NCBI GenBank assembly: GCA_016234365.1
Contig: JACRER010000003.1
Coordinates: 31,567-95,566 of the forward strand
DNA length: 64,000 nt
From: Elusimicrobiota bacterium
GTDB lineage: Bacteria; Elusimicrobiota; Elusimicrobia; Elusimicrobiales; UBA9959
Direction: 5' to 3'
Part shown: piece by piece, positions 9,373-23,370 of the stretch
Layout of the letters: every line of letters starts with the position of its first letter
Position numbering within the stretch: the first letter of the stretch is position 1
Position numbers and translations under genes: made by a program
Notes under the pieces: model-generated
What the model was told of the DNA's origin: nothing
The model's input: only the letters and a program-made list of their open reading frames with translations
The model's database searches: none

Positions 9373-9816
9373 ATGTCAAAACTCGAAGTGGAAATACAGA
9401 AACTTAATCCCGAAGCCAGAGTACCCGCCTACGCCCATGAGGGCGACGCCGGCGTGGACCTGTACTCCGCCATAGACCACGTGCTCCAGCCCGGAGCGCG
9501 CGCGCTTATCCCCACCGGAGTAAAGATGGCAATTCCGCACGGCTACGAAGGCCAGGTGCGCCCCAAGAGCGGCCTCGCCCTGAAGCATGGCCTCACCGTG
9601 CTCAACACGCCCGGCACCGTGGACGCGCCGTACCGCGGGGAAGTGGGGGTTATCCTCATCAACCTCGACCCCAAGACCACTTACGAAGTTAAGAAGGGGG
9701 AGAAAGTGGCCCAGATGGTGTTCAATAAGGTGGAATACGCCGCCTTCAAAGAGACCGCGGAGCTTACCGCCACCACCCGCGGCGCGGGCGGTTTTGGCAG
9801 CACCGGCAAGCATTAA
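9373..9816 (+). CDS. dut: dUTP diphosphatase
   Basis: YAHEGDAGVDLYSA, RPKSGLALKHGLTVLNTPGTVDAPYRGEV, RGAGGFGSTG motifs. Confidence 0.96.
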   Translation: MSKLEVEIQKLNPEARVPAYAHEGDAGVDLYSAIDHVLQPGARALIPTGVKMAIPHGYEGQVRPKSGLALKHGLTVLNTPGTVDAPYRGEVGVILINLDPKTTYEVKKGEKVAQMVFNKVEYAAFKETAELTATTRGAGGFGSTGKH

Positions 9817-9835
9817 AGCGCCCCCGCCAACAAAG

Positions 9836-9863
9836 AACCCGGCCTTGGCGCCGGGTTTTTTGT
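9836..9863 (+). terminator. Intrinsic terminator after dut
   Basis: aacccggc-cttg-gcgccgggttttttgtt. Confidence 0.8.
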
Positions 9864-9956
9864 TGGCTGGCTGCGGCGTTATAACTTAACGTTATGCATT
9901 TGCGCTTAAAATTTGCGAAAATGTAGAGGACGGTACCTCAACTAAGGAGCGCATCA

Positions 9957-11891
9957 ATGCCCCAGAACATCGTTGAAAAGATACTTGTCTCCCATCTTAA
10001 AGAAGGCGATTTTGTCAAAGGACAGGAAATCGGCATCCGTATCGACCAGACCCTCACTCAGGACGCCACCGGCACTATGGCCTACCTGCAGTTCGAGGCG
10101 ATGGGCCTCAAAGAGATAAAGACAGACCTTTCTGTTTCCTACGTCGACCATAACACCGTGCAGGTTGGCTTCGAGAACGCCGACGACCACCGCTACCTGC
10201 GCACCGTGGCGGCGCGTTACGGCGTGGTCTTCTCCCGGCCCGGCAACGGCATCTGCCACCAGGTGCACCTGGAGCGCTTCGGCAAGCCGGGCACCACGCT
10301 GCTGGGCTCCGACTCCCACACCCCCACCGGCGGCGGCATAGGCCAGATCGCCATAGGCGCAGGCGGCATAGACGTGGCCGTGGCCATGGGCGGCGGGCTG
10401 TTCTACACCGCGGCCCCCAAGGTGTATCTGGTCAACCTGACCGGCGAACTGAGGGAATGGGTCACGGCCAAGGATGTAGTCCTGAAGATGCTGGAGCTGC
10501 TGACCACGAAAGGCAACGTGGGCGTGATGCTGGAATACGGCGGCAAGGGCGTAAAGACCCTCTCCGTGCCGCAGCGCGCTACCATTGCCAACATGGGCGC
10601 CGAGATGGGCGTAACCTGCTCGGTCTTCCCGTCGGACAGCGTCACGAAGAAATTCATGAAGGCCCAGGGCCGCGAGGCGGACTGGAGCGAACTGAAGGCC
10701 GACCGCGGCGCCAAGTACGACCGCGTGATAGAGCTGGACCTTTCCTCCATCGAGCTGCTGGCCGCCTGCCCGCACAGCCCCGGCAACATAAAGAAGATAG
10801 CCGAGCTGGCCGGGGGGCACGTGGACCAGGTCTGCATCGGTTCCTGCACCAACTCCTCCTACCGCGACATGATGACCGTGGCCGCCATCCTCAAGGGCCA
10901 CAAGGTAAAGCCCGGCCTCACCCTGGCCATAGCGCCCGGCTCGCGCCAGGTCATGCAGATGCTGGCCCGCAACGGCGGCCTGGCCGACCTGCTGGACGCC
11001 GGCGCGCGCATACAGGAGAGCGCCTGCGGCTTCTGCATAGGCAACCACTTCTCGCCCAAGAGCGGCGGCGTAAGCCTGCGCACCTCGAACCGCAACTTCG
11101 AGGGCCGCAGCGGCACCGCCGACGCGCAGGTGTACCTGGTTAGCCCCGAAGTGGCGGCCCTCGCGGCCATCACCGGCGAGTTCACCGACCCGCGCAAGAG
11201 CGGCATCGCCTACCCCCGCATCAAGGAGCCGTCCTCGTTCAAAGCGGACGACGTGATGTTCGTGAAGCCCTCCCCGGAGCTCCGGAACACCGAGGTGGTC
11301 CGCGGCCCCAACATCGGCGAGCCGCCCAAGAACGACAGGATGTCCGAAAAGCTCGACGGCGCCGTGATGATCCACGTGGGGGACAAGATCACCACCGACC
11401 ACATCATGCCCGCCGGCGCGCGCCTGAAGTACCGCTCCAACGTGCCGAAGTACGCGCAGTACGTCTTCGAGCCCGTGGATTCCACCTTCCACAAACGCTG
11501 CCTGGAGAACAAGGCCGCCGGCGGCCATAACGTGATAGTGGCCGGCGAGTCGTACGGCCAGGGTTCCAGCCGCGAGCACGCCGCGATGTGCCCGATGTAT
11601 CTGGGCGTGAAGGCCGTGGTGGCCAAGTCGTTCGAGCGTATCCACGCCGCCAACCTCATCAACTTCGGCATCGCACCGCTGACGTTCAGGAACGCGGCGG
11701 ATTACGACGCCATCAAGGCTGGGGATAAACTGACCTGCTCCGACTGGCGCGCGGCTTTCGCCGAGGGCCGGCCGGTGATCCTGAAGAACGGGCGCACCGG
11801 CGCGTCCATAGAATGCGTCAGCGCCCTTTCCAGGCGCCAGAAGGCCATCCTCACCGCGGGCGGCCTGCTCAACCAGACCACCGGTAAATAA
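9957..11891 (+). CDS. Aconitate hydratase
   Basis: LLGSDSHTPTGGGIGQIAIGAGGIDVAVAMGG, CIGSCTNSSYRDM, SACGFCIGNH, GESYGQGSSREHAA. Confidence 0.94.
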   Translation: MPQNIVEKILVSHLKEGDFVKGQEIGIRIDQTLTQDATGTMAYLQFEAMGLKEIKTDLSVSYVDHNTVQVGFENADDHRYLRTVAARYGVVFSRPGNGICHQVHLERFGKPGTTLLGSDSHTPTGGGIGQIAIGAGGIDVAVAMGGGLFYTAAPKVYLVNLTGELREWVTAKDVVLKMLELLTTKGNVGVMLEYGGKGVKTLSVPQRATIANMGAEMGVTCSVFPSDSVTKKFMKAQGREADWSELKADRGAKYDRVIELDLSSIELLAACPHSPGNIKKIAELAGGHVDQVCIGSCTNSSYRDMMTVAAILKGHKVKPGLTLAIAPGSRQVMQMLARNGGLADLLDAGARIQESACGFCIGNHFSPKSGGVSLRTSNRNFEGRSGTADAQVYLVSPEVAALAAITGEFTDPRKSGIAYPRIKEPSSFKADDVMFVKPSPELRNTEVVRGPNIGEPPKNDRMSEKLDGAVMIHVGDKITTDHIMPAGARLKYRSNVPKYAQYVFEPVDSTFHKRCLENKAAGGHNVIVAGESYGQGSSREHAAMCPMYLGVKAVVAKSFERIHAANLINFGIAPLTFRNAADYDAIKAGDKLTCSDWRAAFAEGRPVILKNGRTGASIECVSALSRRQKAILTAGGLLNQTTGK

Positions 11892-11903
11892 GGGAGATAC
11901 GAC

Positions 11904-13216
11904 ATGGCTCAAAGAGGCATAAGGGAATACGAAGGCAAGAAGATACTTTTCGACGGGCTGGCGCGGACCATCCCGTCCTTCAGGGGCAAATCGGAAAAGC
12001 TGGCGCTGGTAACTCCGGACACCGACCCGAAGAAACTTGTGAAGGACCACCCGTGGCTCCTTAAGGAGAAACTGGTGGCCAAGCCGGACCAGCTGTTCGG
12101 CAAGCGCGGCAAGCACGGGCTGCTGTGCCTTAACAAGGACTTCAAGGCCACCTGGGCCTGGATAGGCGAGCGCATGAACAAGACCGTCACGGTAGGCAAG
12201 ACCACCGGCGAGCTGAACGTCTTCATGATAGAGCCTTTTACGCCGCATTCCGAGGACGCCGAGGAATGCTACGTGGCCATTAAGGCCTCCCGCGACTTCG
12301 ACACCATCTATCTCTCCAACAAAGGCGGCATCTACGTAGAGGAGAACTGGGAGAAGGTTAAGGAGACGCAGGTCCCGATACTCTCCCGCATAGAGGACAT
12401 AAAACTGAACATGCCCGAGTTCGGCGAACGCAAAGGGCAGATAGAGGAATTTGTGCGCGCGCTGTACAAAGTGTACGCCGAGGGCCACTTCACCTACCTG
12501 GAGATCAACCCCTTCACGTTCCACGGCAACGAGATAGTGCCGCTGGACCTGGTGGCCCGGGTGGACGACACCGCGGCCTTCGAGTGCGCCAAGATCTGGG
12601 GCGACCTGGAGTTCCCGTCCTCCTTTGGCCAGCACCTCACCAAGGAAGAAGAATTCATCCGCACCATAGACGAAGGCACGGGCGCCAGCCTCAAGCTCAC
12701 GATGCTCAATCCCGAAGGCCGCGTGTGGAACATGGTGGCCGGCGGCGGCGCGTCCGTGATCTACGCGGACACCGTCTGCGACCTGGGCTTCTCCAGGGAC
12801 CTGGCCAACTACGGGGAATATTCCGGCGACCCTTCGGCCGAGGACACCTACCAGTACGCGCGTACCATCCTGGACCTGATGACCCGCAAGAAGGACCCGC
12901 GCGGCAAGGTGCTTATCATAGGCGGCGGCATCGCCAACTTCACCGACGTGGCCAAAACCTTCAAGGGCATCATCAAGGCCCTGACCGAGTACAAAGCCAA
13001 ACTCGTGGAAGGCAAAGTTAAGATCTACGTGCGCCGCGGCGGCCCCAACTACAAAGAAGGGCTGGACAACATGCGAAAACTGGGCGAGACCCTGGGCGTG
13101 CCGATAGAAGTGTACGGTCCCGAGACGCATATGACCGCCGTGGTTTCCATGGCGCTCAAGCCGGCGGCGGCTAAAGCCCCGGCCTGCACGCCCGCCAGGG
13201 CCGGAGGCAAGAAATA

Positions 13217-13217
<1 letters not shown>
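11904..13217 (+). CDS. aclB: ATP-citrate lyase, small (ATP-grasp/citrate-binding) subunit
   Basis: AclB-like: MAQRGIREYEGKKIL...LYLEINPFTF, NMVAGGGASVIYADTVCDLG, GGGIANFTDVAKTFKGI; next to the large subunit. Confidence 0.88.
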
Positions 13218-17312
<4,095 letters not shown>

Positions 17313-17327
17313 GTCAGAATTCAATTA

Positions 17328-17355
17328 AGACAGCCGGGAGACCGGCTGTCTTATT
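17328..17355 (+). terminator. Intrinsic terminator after icd
   Basis: agacagccg-ggagac-cggctgtcttatttt. Confidence 0.75.
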
Positions 17356-17405
17356 TTGTGCCGCTTGGCGGCGAGTGTGCTTTATTATTCAGGCGGGGGT
17401 GTCCT

Positions 17406-17705
17406 ATGGTTTTGCTGGATATGAGGACTATGATCCTCGGGCAGTTCCTGAGCAGCGCCGTCTGCGCGGCCGGCAGGCCCTTCGCAGCGGTCATAATGGA
17501 CCTCACTATTTCCGGGGGTATGGGCGGGGCTGAGGCCGTGAAAAAGCTGAAGGAGCTTGACCCCTCCGCGAAGGCGATAGTCTCAAGCGGTTACGCCGAC
17601 GCCCCCATTATGGCGGACTACGGCGCGCACGGCTTTTTGGGGATGCTGTCCAAACCCTACCAGTTGGAAGACCTTGCTGCGATCATGGGTAAAGTGCTGG
17701 GATAA
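17406..17705 (+). pseudogene. Response-regulator receiver domain remnant
   Basis: AGRPFAAVIMDLTISGGMGGAEAVKKLKELDPSAKAIVSSGYADAPIMADYGAHGFLGMLSKPYQLEDL is the C-terminal two thirds of a receiver domain; the beta1/acidic-pair N-terminus is absent. Confidence 0.6.
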
Positions 17706-17709
17706 GTAT

Positions 17710-18057
17710 ATGACAACGCTGCGAGCGCTTACAGAAAAAATAATAGCCTTCCGCGACGCGCGCAACTGGCGCCAGTTCCATAACCCAAAGGACGTGGCCA
17801 TTTCGCTGGCGCTGGAGGCCGCGGAACTGCTGGAGCACTTCCAGTGGAAGAACCCGGAAGAGATAGCCCGCCACGTGAAGGCGAAAAAAGCGGACATCTC
17901 GGACGAACTGGCCGACGTGCTGTACTGGGTGCTGCTGCTGGCCCACGACCTGGAGATAGACCTGGGCCGCGCCGTGGCGCGCAAACTCAGGAAAAACGCG
18001 AAAAAGTACCCGGTGAAGAAAGCCCGCGGCAGGCATACCAAGTACGACAAGCTCTGA
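17710..18057 (+). CDS. MazG-like/RS21-C6-type nucleotide pyrophosphohydrolase
   Basis: FRDARNWRQFHNPKDVAISLALEAAELLEHFQW...ISDELADVLYWVLLLAHDL. Confidence 0.92.
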   Translation: MTTLRALTEKIIAFRDARNWRQFHNPKDVAISLALEAAELLEHFQWKNPEEIARHVKAKKADISDELADVLYWVLLLAHDLEIDLGRAVARKLRKNAKKYPVKKARGRHTKYDKL

Positions 18058-18065
18058 TGAGCGCA

Positions 18066-18099
18066 AAAAGCCCCGGGGACCTCCCCGGGGCTTTTTTTA
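18066..18099. terminator. Bidirectional terminator
   Basis: aaaaagccccgggga-cc-tccccggggctttttt between convergent genes. Confidence 0.85.
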
Positions 18100-18112
18100 T
18101 TTCCAGCCGGCA

Positions 18113-19750
18113 TTATTTCTCAAGCATGAACGGGTAGCGGTAGTCGTGCGGGGGGGTGAAGTTCTCCTTGACCGCGCGCGGCGAGGTCCAGCGCATCATG
18201 TTGATGATGGAGCCGGCCTTGTCGTTGGTGCCGCTGGCGCGGGCGCCGCCGAAAGGCTGCTGGCCCACCACGGCCCCTGTGGGTTTGTCGTTGATATAGA
18301 AGTTTCCCGCGGCGTTGCGCAGCGCGTCCTCGGCCTTCAGCACCGCGGCGCGGTCCTGCGCGAAGATGGCGCCCGTGAGCGCGTACGGGGAGGTCTCGTC
18401 GCAGAGTTTGAGCGTCTCGTCGAACTTGCCGTCCTCGTAAACGTACACCGTCATCACCGGTCCGAAGATCTCCTCTTCCATCGTTTTGAACTTCGGGTTG
18501 GTGGTCTCTATGAGCGTGGGCTGGACGAAGTAGCCCTCAGAGTCGTCGCAGCCGCCGCCGGCGAGTATTTTGGCGTCGGGGGCGTTCTTCGCGAAGTCTA
18601 TGTATTCCTTTATGGTGGTGAACGCGCCCTTGTCTATGACGGCGTTGAAGAAGTTGGTGAAGTCCTCCGCCGGGCCCATCTTGATCCCTTTTATCTGCGA
18701 GACCAGGTCGTCCTTTATGGCGTTCCAGACCGAGCGCGGGATGTAGGAGCGGCTGGCCGCCGAGCATTTCTGGCCCTGGTACTCGTAGGCGCCGCGCACC
18801 ATGGCGCACTTGAGCGCCTCGGGGTCGCAGCTCTCGTGGGCGAAGATGAAATCCTTGCCGCCGGTCTCGCCCACCACGCGCGGGTAGCCGCGGTACTTGC
18901 TGAAGTTGCCGGTGATGGTGGACCACATGCCGTTAAAGACCGCCGTTGAGCCGGTGAAGTGCAGGCCCATCAGGTCGCGGCTGTTTATGACGGGGTTGCC
19001 AACTTCGCCGCCGGACCCCGGCAGCATGTTGATGGCGCCCGCGGGCAGGCCGGCCGCCTGCCACAACTTCATCAGGTAATAGCCGGAGTAGACGGCGCTG
19101 GAGGCCGGCTTCCAGATGACGGTATTCCCCATTATGGCCGGCGCGGTGGGCAGGTTGCCGGCTATGGAGGTGAAGTTGAACGGCGTCACCGCGAAGACAA
19201 AACCCTCCAGCGGCCGGTAGTCCACGTAGTTCCAGCTGCCGGAAGGGGACAGCGGTTGCTGGTTGTGGATTTGCTCTGCGAACCAGGTATTGAAGCGGTA
19301 GAAGTCCACCAGTTCGCAGGCGGAGTCTATTTCGGCCTGGTAGGGGTTCTTGCTCTGGCCCAGCATGGTGGCGGCGTTGAGGGTTTGCCGCCAGGTGGTG
19401 GCCAGCAGCTCTCCGGCTTTAAGGAAGATGGCGGCGCGGGCGTGCCAGGGCATGCGGCCCCAGGTCTGGCGGGCGTCAGCTGCGGCTTTAACTGCCATCT
19501 CCACTTCTTTAGGGCCGGCCTTATGGAAGCGGCCTATCACCTTCTTGTTCTTGTGCGGGATAACGATGTCGGCGGTGCGGCCGGTGCGCACTTCCTTGCC
19601 GCCTATCAGCAGCGGTATATCTATCACCTGGCCGCGCAGTTCGGCGATCTTTCCCTTGAGTTCGGCGCGTTCCCGGCTGCCTGGGGCGTAGTTGAGGATG
19701 GGTTCGTTCACCGGCTCGGGGATCTGGAAGATGGTGTTAAGGGTATTCAT
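18113..19750 (-). CDS. pruA: L-glutamate gamma-semialdehyde dehydrogenase (1-pyrroline-5-carboxylate dehydrogenase)
   Basis: 545 aa; NYVDYRPLEGFVFAVTPFNFTSIAGNLP, VGETGGKDFIFAHESCD, YEYQGQKCSAASRSYIP, NDKPTGAVVGQQPFGGARASGTNDKAG. Confidence 0.94.
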   Translation of the reverse strand: MNTLNTIFQIPEPVNEPILNYAPGSRERAELKGKIAELRGQVIDIPLLIGGKEVRTGRTADIVIPHKNKKVIGRFHKAGPKEVEMAVKAAADARQTWGRMPWHARAAIFLKAGELLATTWRQTLNAATMLGQSKNPYQAEIDSACELVDFYRFNTWFAEQIHNQQPLSPSGSWNYVDYRPLEGFVFAVTPFNFTSIAGNLPTAPAIMGNTVIWKPASSAVYSGYYLMKLWQAAGLPAGAINMLPGSGGEVGNPVINSRDLMGLHFTGSTAVFNGMWSTITGNFSKYRGYPRVVGETGGKDFIFAHESCDPEALKCAMVRGAYEYQGQKCSAASRSYIPRSVWNAIKDDLVSQIKGIKMGPAEDFTNFFNAVIDKGAFTTIKEYIDFAKNAPDAKILAGGGCDDSEGYFVQPTLIETTNPKFKTMEEEIFGPVMTVYVYEDGKFDETLKLCDETSPYALTGAIFAQDRAAVLKAEDALRNAAGNFYINDKPTGAVVGQQPFGGARASGTNDKAGSIINMMRWTSPRAVKENFTPPHDYRYPFMLEK

Positions 19751-19812
19751 GCGGCCTCCTGTTAACCGTTTTAACTATGGTAACAATCGGCGCAACATTA
19801 GTATAATTCATA

Positions 19813-20754
19813 GTGTTAATGGCAACTATGAGAAAAAGTAATGCTGCGCCGCGCCTGCCGCTGGACTTGTACCAGCTGCGGGCCTTTTTCACGGTGGCGC
19901 AGACCCTGAATTTCACCGAAGCCGCCCGGCGCCTCTGCGTTACCCAGCCGGCGGTCAGCCACGCCGTGAAGAAGCTGCAGCGCTCGGCCGGGGACGAACT
20001 CCTCAAAAAGACCGTCCGCGGCCTGGAGCTGACCGAGGCCGGGCGGATCCTCTACAAGGCCTGCGAGGCGGTGTTCTACGAACTGGAGAAGGCCCAGGAG
20101 CAGCTGGCCGCGCGCGGCGGCGGAGCCGGCACCATCAGGCTGGGGGCCACGGTGGAGTTCGGGACCACCTTGCTGGTAAAATACCTTAAGGGCTTCATAA
20201 GCGCCAATCCCGGGGTGCATGTGGATTTCCTCTTCAGCCATGACCTGCTCAAGCCCCTGCTCAACGACGAGGTGGACATGGCCATAGACTGCCGCGAGCA
20301 CAGGCTGGAGGGCATAGACCGCCGCCCGCTGTTCCGCGAAGAGTACGCGGTCATAGCGTCCCCGGAGTTTATCCGCCGGAAAGGTTTGAAGTCTCCGAAA
20401 GACCTGGAGCGCTGCCCGGTGCTGTCGCTCGATAAGGGGGGGCTGTGGTGGGGGAACTTCCTCAACGCCCTGCCCGCGGCCGAGAGCCCCGAATTCCGCG
20501 ATATAACCCAGATGACGCATATCCGCGCCGTTATAAACGCGGCCATGGAAGGCATAGGCGCGGGTTTTGTGCCGCGCTACTGCGTACTGAAAGAACTGAA
20601 GAGCGGCGCGCTGCGCGACGTCTTTCCGCGCCTTAAGCTGCTGGAGGATTATTTCTATCTTTACCAGAAGACCGGCAAGGCCGGCCTGGCCCGCCACAAG
20701 GCGCTGGCCGAGTATCTTTTGCATATAAAGTCCACGCAGTTGTCGAAGGCTTAA
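19813..20754 (+). CDS. LysR-family transcriptional regulator
   Basis: LDLYQLRAFFTVAQTLNFTEAARRLCVTQPAVSHAVKKLQRSAGDELLKKTVRGLELTEAG. Starts possible at 19813, 19819 or 19828. Confidence 0.94.
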   Translation: MLMATMRKSNAAPRLPLDLYQLRAFFTVAQTLNFTEAARRLCVTQPAVSHAVKKLQRSAGDELLKKTVRGLELTEAGRILYKACEAVFYELEKAQEQLAARGGGAGTIRLGATVEFGTTLLVKYLKGFISANPGVHVDFLFSHDLLKPLLNDEVDMAIDCREHRLEGIDRRPLFREEYAVIASPEFIRRKGLKSPKDLERCPVLSLDKGGLWWGNFLNALPAAESPEFRDITQMTHIRAVINAAMEGIGAGFVPRYCVLKELKSGALRDVFPRLKLLEDYFYLYQKTGKAGLARHKALAEYLLHIKSTQLSKA

Positions 20755-20767
20755 ATAAAGGAGAATC

Positions 20768-21598
20768 ATGAAGGGCGTAAATATCATGGCCACACTGAGT
20801 GCCGCGCTGGCGGCCCTGTTGCTGGCCGGCTGCGCGAAGATTGAACCGAAGAGCGTGGTGCGCCTGGCTACCACCACCAGCGTGCGCGATACCGGCCTGC
20901 TGGATACGCTTAACGAGTCTTTTCAGAAGGACGGCAAGTACACTCTCCAGGCCATCGCTGTTGGTTCCGGCCAGGCCATGCAGCTGGGGCGTACCGGCGA
21001 GGCCGATATCCTTTGGGTGCACAGCCCGGACGACGAGAAGCGGTTCGTGGAAGAGGGATACGGGGTGGAGCGCACGACCTTCCTGCATAACGATTTCGTG
21101 ATACTGGGCCCGGCCGCCGACCCGGCCAAGGTGAAAGGCTCGAAGAAAGCGGCGGACGCTTTCAGGAAGATAGCCGCCGCCAGGGCCCTGTTCGTGTCGC
21201 GCGCAGACCGGAGCGGCACCAACAAGAGAGAGCTCAAGATCTGGGGCGCCGCCAAGGTTAAGCCGGCCGGGGAATATTATCTTGAGGCCGGGCAGGGCAT
21301 GGCCGGCACGCTTTCCATAGCCGAGGAGAAGAAGGCCTATGTGCTGGCCGACCGTTCCACTTACCTGTCCATGGCGAAAAGCCTTTCCCTGGTGATAGTC
21401 GGCGAGGGAGACGACGCGCTGATCAACCGCTACAGCCTGATACTCGTGAACCCGGCCAAATTCCCCAAGGTGAACGCCGCCGGTGCCCGGGCCTATTTCG
21501 ACTTCGTGCTCTCCAAACCGGCCAAGGAAATAATAGAGAAGTTCGGAGTGGAGAAATACGGGCGTCAATTGTTCTTCTACGACTACGCAGTGAAATAA
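20768..21598 (+). CDS. tupA: Tungstate-type ABC transporter substrate-binding lipoprotein
   Basis: Lipobox LLLAGC; LATTTSVRDTGLLDTL...VGSGQAMQLGRTGEADILWVHSPDDEKRFVEEGYG is TupA-like; followed by a permease and an ATPase. Confidence 0.88.
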   Translation: MKGVNIMATLSAALAALLLAGCAKIEPKSVVRLATTTSVRDTGLLDTLNESFQKDGKYTLQAIAVGSGQAMQLGRTGEADILWVHSPDDEKRFVEEGYGVERTTFLHNDFVILGPAADPAKVKGSKKAADAFRKIAAARALFVSRADRSGTNKRELKIWGAAKVKPAGEYYLEAGQGMAGTLSIAEEKKAYVLADRSTYLSMAKSLSLVIVGEGDDALINRYSLILVNPAKFPKVNAAGARAYFDFVLSKPAKEIIEKFGVEKYGRQLFFYDYAVK

Positions 21599-21607
21599 TA
21601 AGGAACG

Positions 21608-22309
21608 ATGGAGTTCATCCTGGAAGGTTTCCGCAAAGCCCTGCACATAATCCTGTCGGGCAACCCGGAGGTGCTCTCGATAGCGCGCCTGTCCTTGATC
21701 GTGTCGCTCGCGGCCACGGCGGGGGCGGTGCTGGCCGGGGTGCCGCTCGGCAGCTGGATAGCCGTAAAGAAATTCCCTCTCAAGAAGCTGCTCATCGCGC
21801 TGGTGAATACCGGCATGGGCCTGCCGCCGGTGGTGGCGGGCCTGGTGGTAATGCTTTTCCTCGCCCGCAGCGGGCCGCTCGGTTTTCTGAGCTGGCTCTA
21901 CACGCCCAAGGGTATGATCATGGCGCAGTTAATCATAGCGCTGCCCATCATCACCGCGCTCTCCATCTCCGCCATGCAGAACGTGGACCCCAAGTTCTAC
22001 AACCAGATCCTGGCCCTCGGCGCCAGCGACCGGCAGGCCATCTGGGTCTGCCTCAAGGAGATCCGACTTACCGTAGTGGCCGCCGTTATAGCCGGTTTCG
22101 GCCGGCTAGTGGCCGAAGTGGGCGCCGTGATGATAGTGGGCGGCAATATCCGCTACCAGACCCGTATGCTGACCACGGCCACCGTGATGGAAACGCAGAT
22201 GGGAAATTTCGACATGGCCATAGCCATAGGCCTGGTGCTGCTTACTCTGGGCTTCGCGGTGAACCTCGCGCTCACCATCATACAGCAGAACAAGGTGCTG
22301 ACGCGATGA
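21608..22309 (+). CDS. tupB: Tungstate-type ABC transporter permease
   Basis: LSLIVSLAATAGAVLAGVPLGSWIAVKKFP...NTGMGLPPVVAGLVVMLFL; EVGAVMIVGGNI. Confidence 0.9.
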   Translation: MEFILEGFRKALHIILSGNPEVLSIARLSLIVSLAATAGAVLAGVPLGSWIAVKKFPLKKLLIALVNTGMGLPPVVAGLVVMLFLARSGPLGFLSWLYTPKGMIMAQLIIALPIITALSISAMQNVDPKFYNQILALGASDRQAIWVCLKEIRLTVVAAVIAGFGRLVAEVGAVMIVGGNIRYQTRMLTTATVMETQMGNFDMAIAIGLVLLTLGFAVNLALTIIQQNKVLTR

Positions 22310-23370
22310 TAAAGCTTTCCGGCCTGCGTGTCGCCTTCGATTCCGGCTTCAAGCTGGAGGTGGAGTCGCTCAAGGTCCGCGAGGGCGAGGTGTTAGCCAT
22401 AATAGGCCCCAACGGGGCCGGCAAGACCACCCTGCTAAACGCCATGGGTATGCTGAACGAGCCCTCCGCCGGCACGCTCGAGATCATGGGGCGCGACGCC
22501 CTGGCCGCTGCGAACAAGCTGTCGCTGCGCCGGGCCATGTCCGCGGTATTTTCCCAGCCGTACCTTACCAACGATACCGTTTTCAATAACGTGGCCCTGC
22601 CGCTGAAGCTGCGCGGCCTGAGCGACGGCGCGGCGGTGGGCGAAGTGCTGGAACTTTTCCGGATAGCGCACCTTAAGGAACGCAACGCCAAAACCCTGTC
22701 GCAGGGCGAGAGCAACAGGACGGCGCTGGCGCGAGCCTTCGTGACGCGGCCCAAGCTGCTGCTGCTCGACGAGCCTTTCGGCGCGCTGGACGAGCGGGTT
22801 AAAGAATCCATTACCCGCGACCTGCGCCGGGTCATAAAGAGCTCGGGCGCCGCAGTGGTGCTGGTGACGCAGGACCAGGAGGGGGCGCTGACCCTGGCCG
22901 ATACGCTCGCGGTGCTGGTGAACGGCCGCATAGCTCAGCAGGGCGAACCGCAGGAGATCTTCTCCCGGCCGGCCTCCAGGGAAGTGGCCGATTTTGTGGG
23001 CGTAGAGACCATCCTGCCGGGGCGCGTGAGCGCCAATAACGAGAACCTCTGTTCGGTGGAGGCCTGCGGCAGGACGCTCATGGCCGTTTCCTCCTGCCAG
23101 GCCGGCGACAGCGTCTTCTTCTGCCTGCGGCCGGAGGATATCAGCGTTTCTCTTTCCGCCGACGCCGGCGGGCGGCGCAATAATTTCAAGGCGAAGGTGG
23201 TTTCCGTGGCCCCGTGGGGGCTGGAGTATAAAGTGGAACTGGACTGCGGCTTTGCCGCGCAGGCCGCGGTGACCAAGCAACTGGTGGACGGGTTGAGCCT
23301 GAAACCGGGGGCTGAAGTTTACGCCTCGTTCAAGGCCGTGGCCGCGCACCTGATAAAGAGGAACCTATGA
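22306..23370 (+). CDS. tupC: Tungstate-type ABC transporter ATP-binding protein with C-terminal TOBE-like region
   Basis: GPNGAGKTTLL, LSQGESNRTALARAFVTRPKLLLLDEPFGALD; overlaps tupB stop. Confidence 0.9.
   Translation: MIKLSGLRVAFDSGFKLEVESLKVREGEVLAIIGPNGAGKTTLLNAMGMLNEPSAGTLEIMGRDALAAANKLSLRRAMSAVFSQPYLTNDTVFNNVALPLKLRGLSDGAAVGEVLELFRIAHLKERNAKTLSQGESNRTALARAFVTRPKLLLLDEPFGALDERVKESITRDLRRVIKSSGAAVVLVTQDQEGALTLADTLAVLVNGRIAQQGEPQEIFSRPASREVADFVGVETILPGRVSANNENLCSVEACGRTLMAVSSCQAGDSVFFCLRPEDISVSLSADAGGRRNNFKAKVVSVAPWGLEYKVELDCGFAAQAAVTKQLVDGLSLKPGAEVYASFKAVAAHLIKRNL

Noticed and set aside
9879-9893. ATAACTTAACGTTAT partial palindrome upstream of aconitase
   Set aside because: Short AT-rich symmetry near a probable promoter; not enough to call an operator.
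9954-13130. 1058-aa minus-strand ORF opposite aconitase and aclB
   Set aside because: Antisense artefact of high GC3 codon usage; spans two well-supported plus-strand genes.
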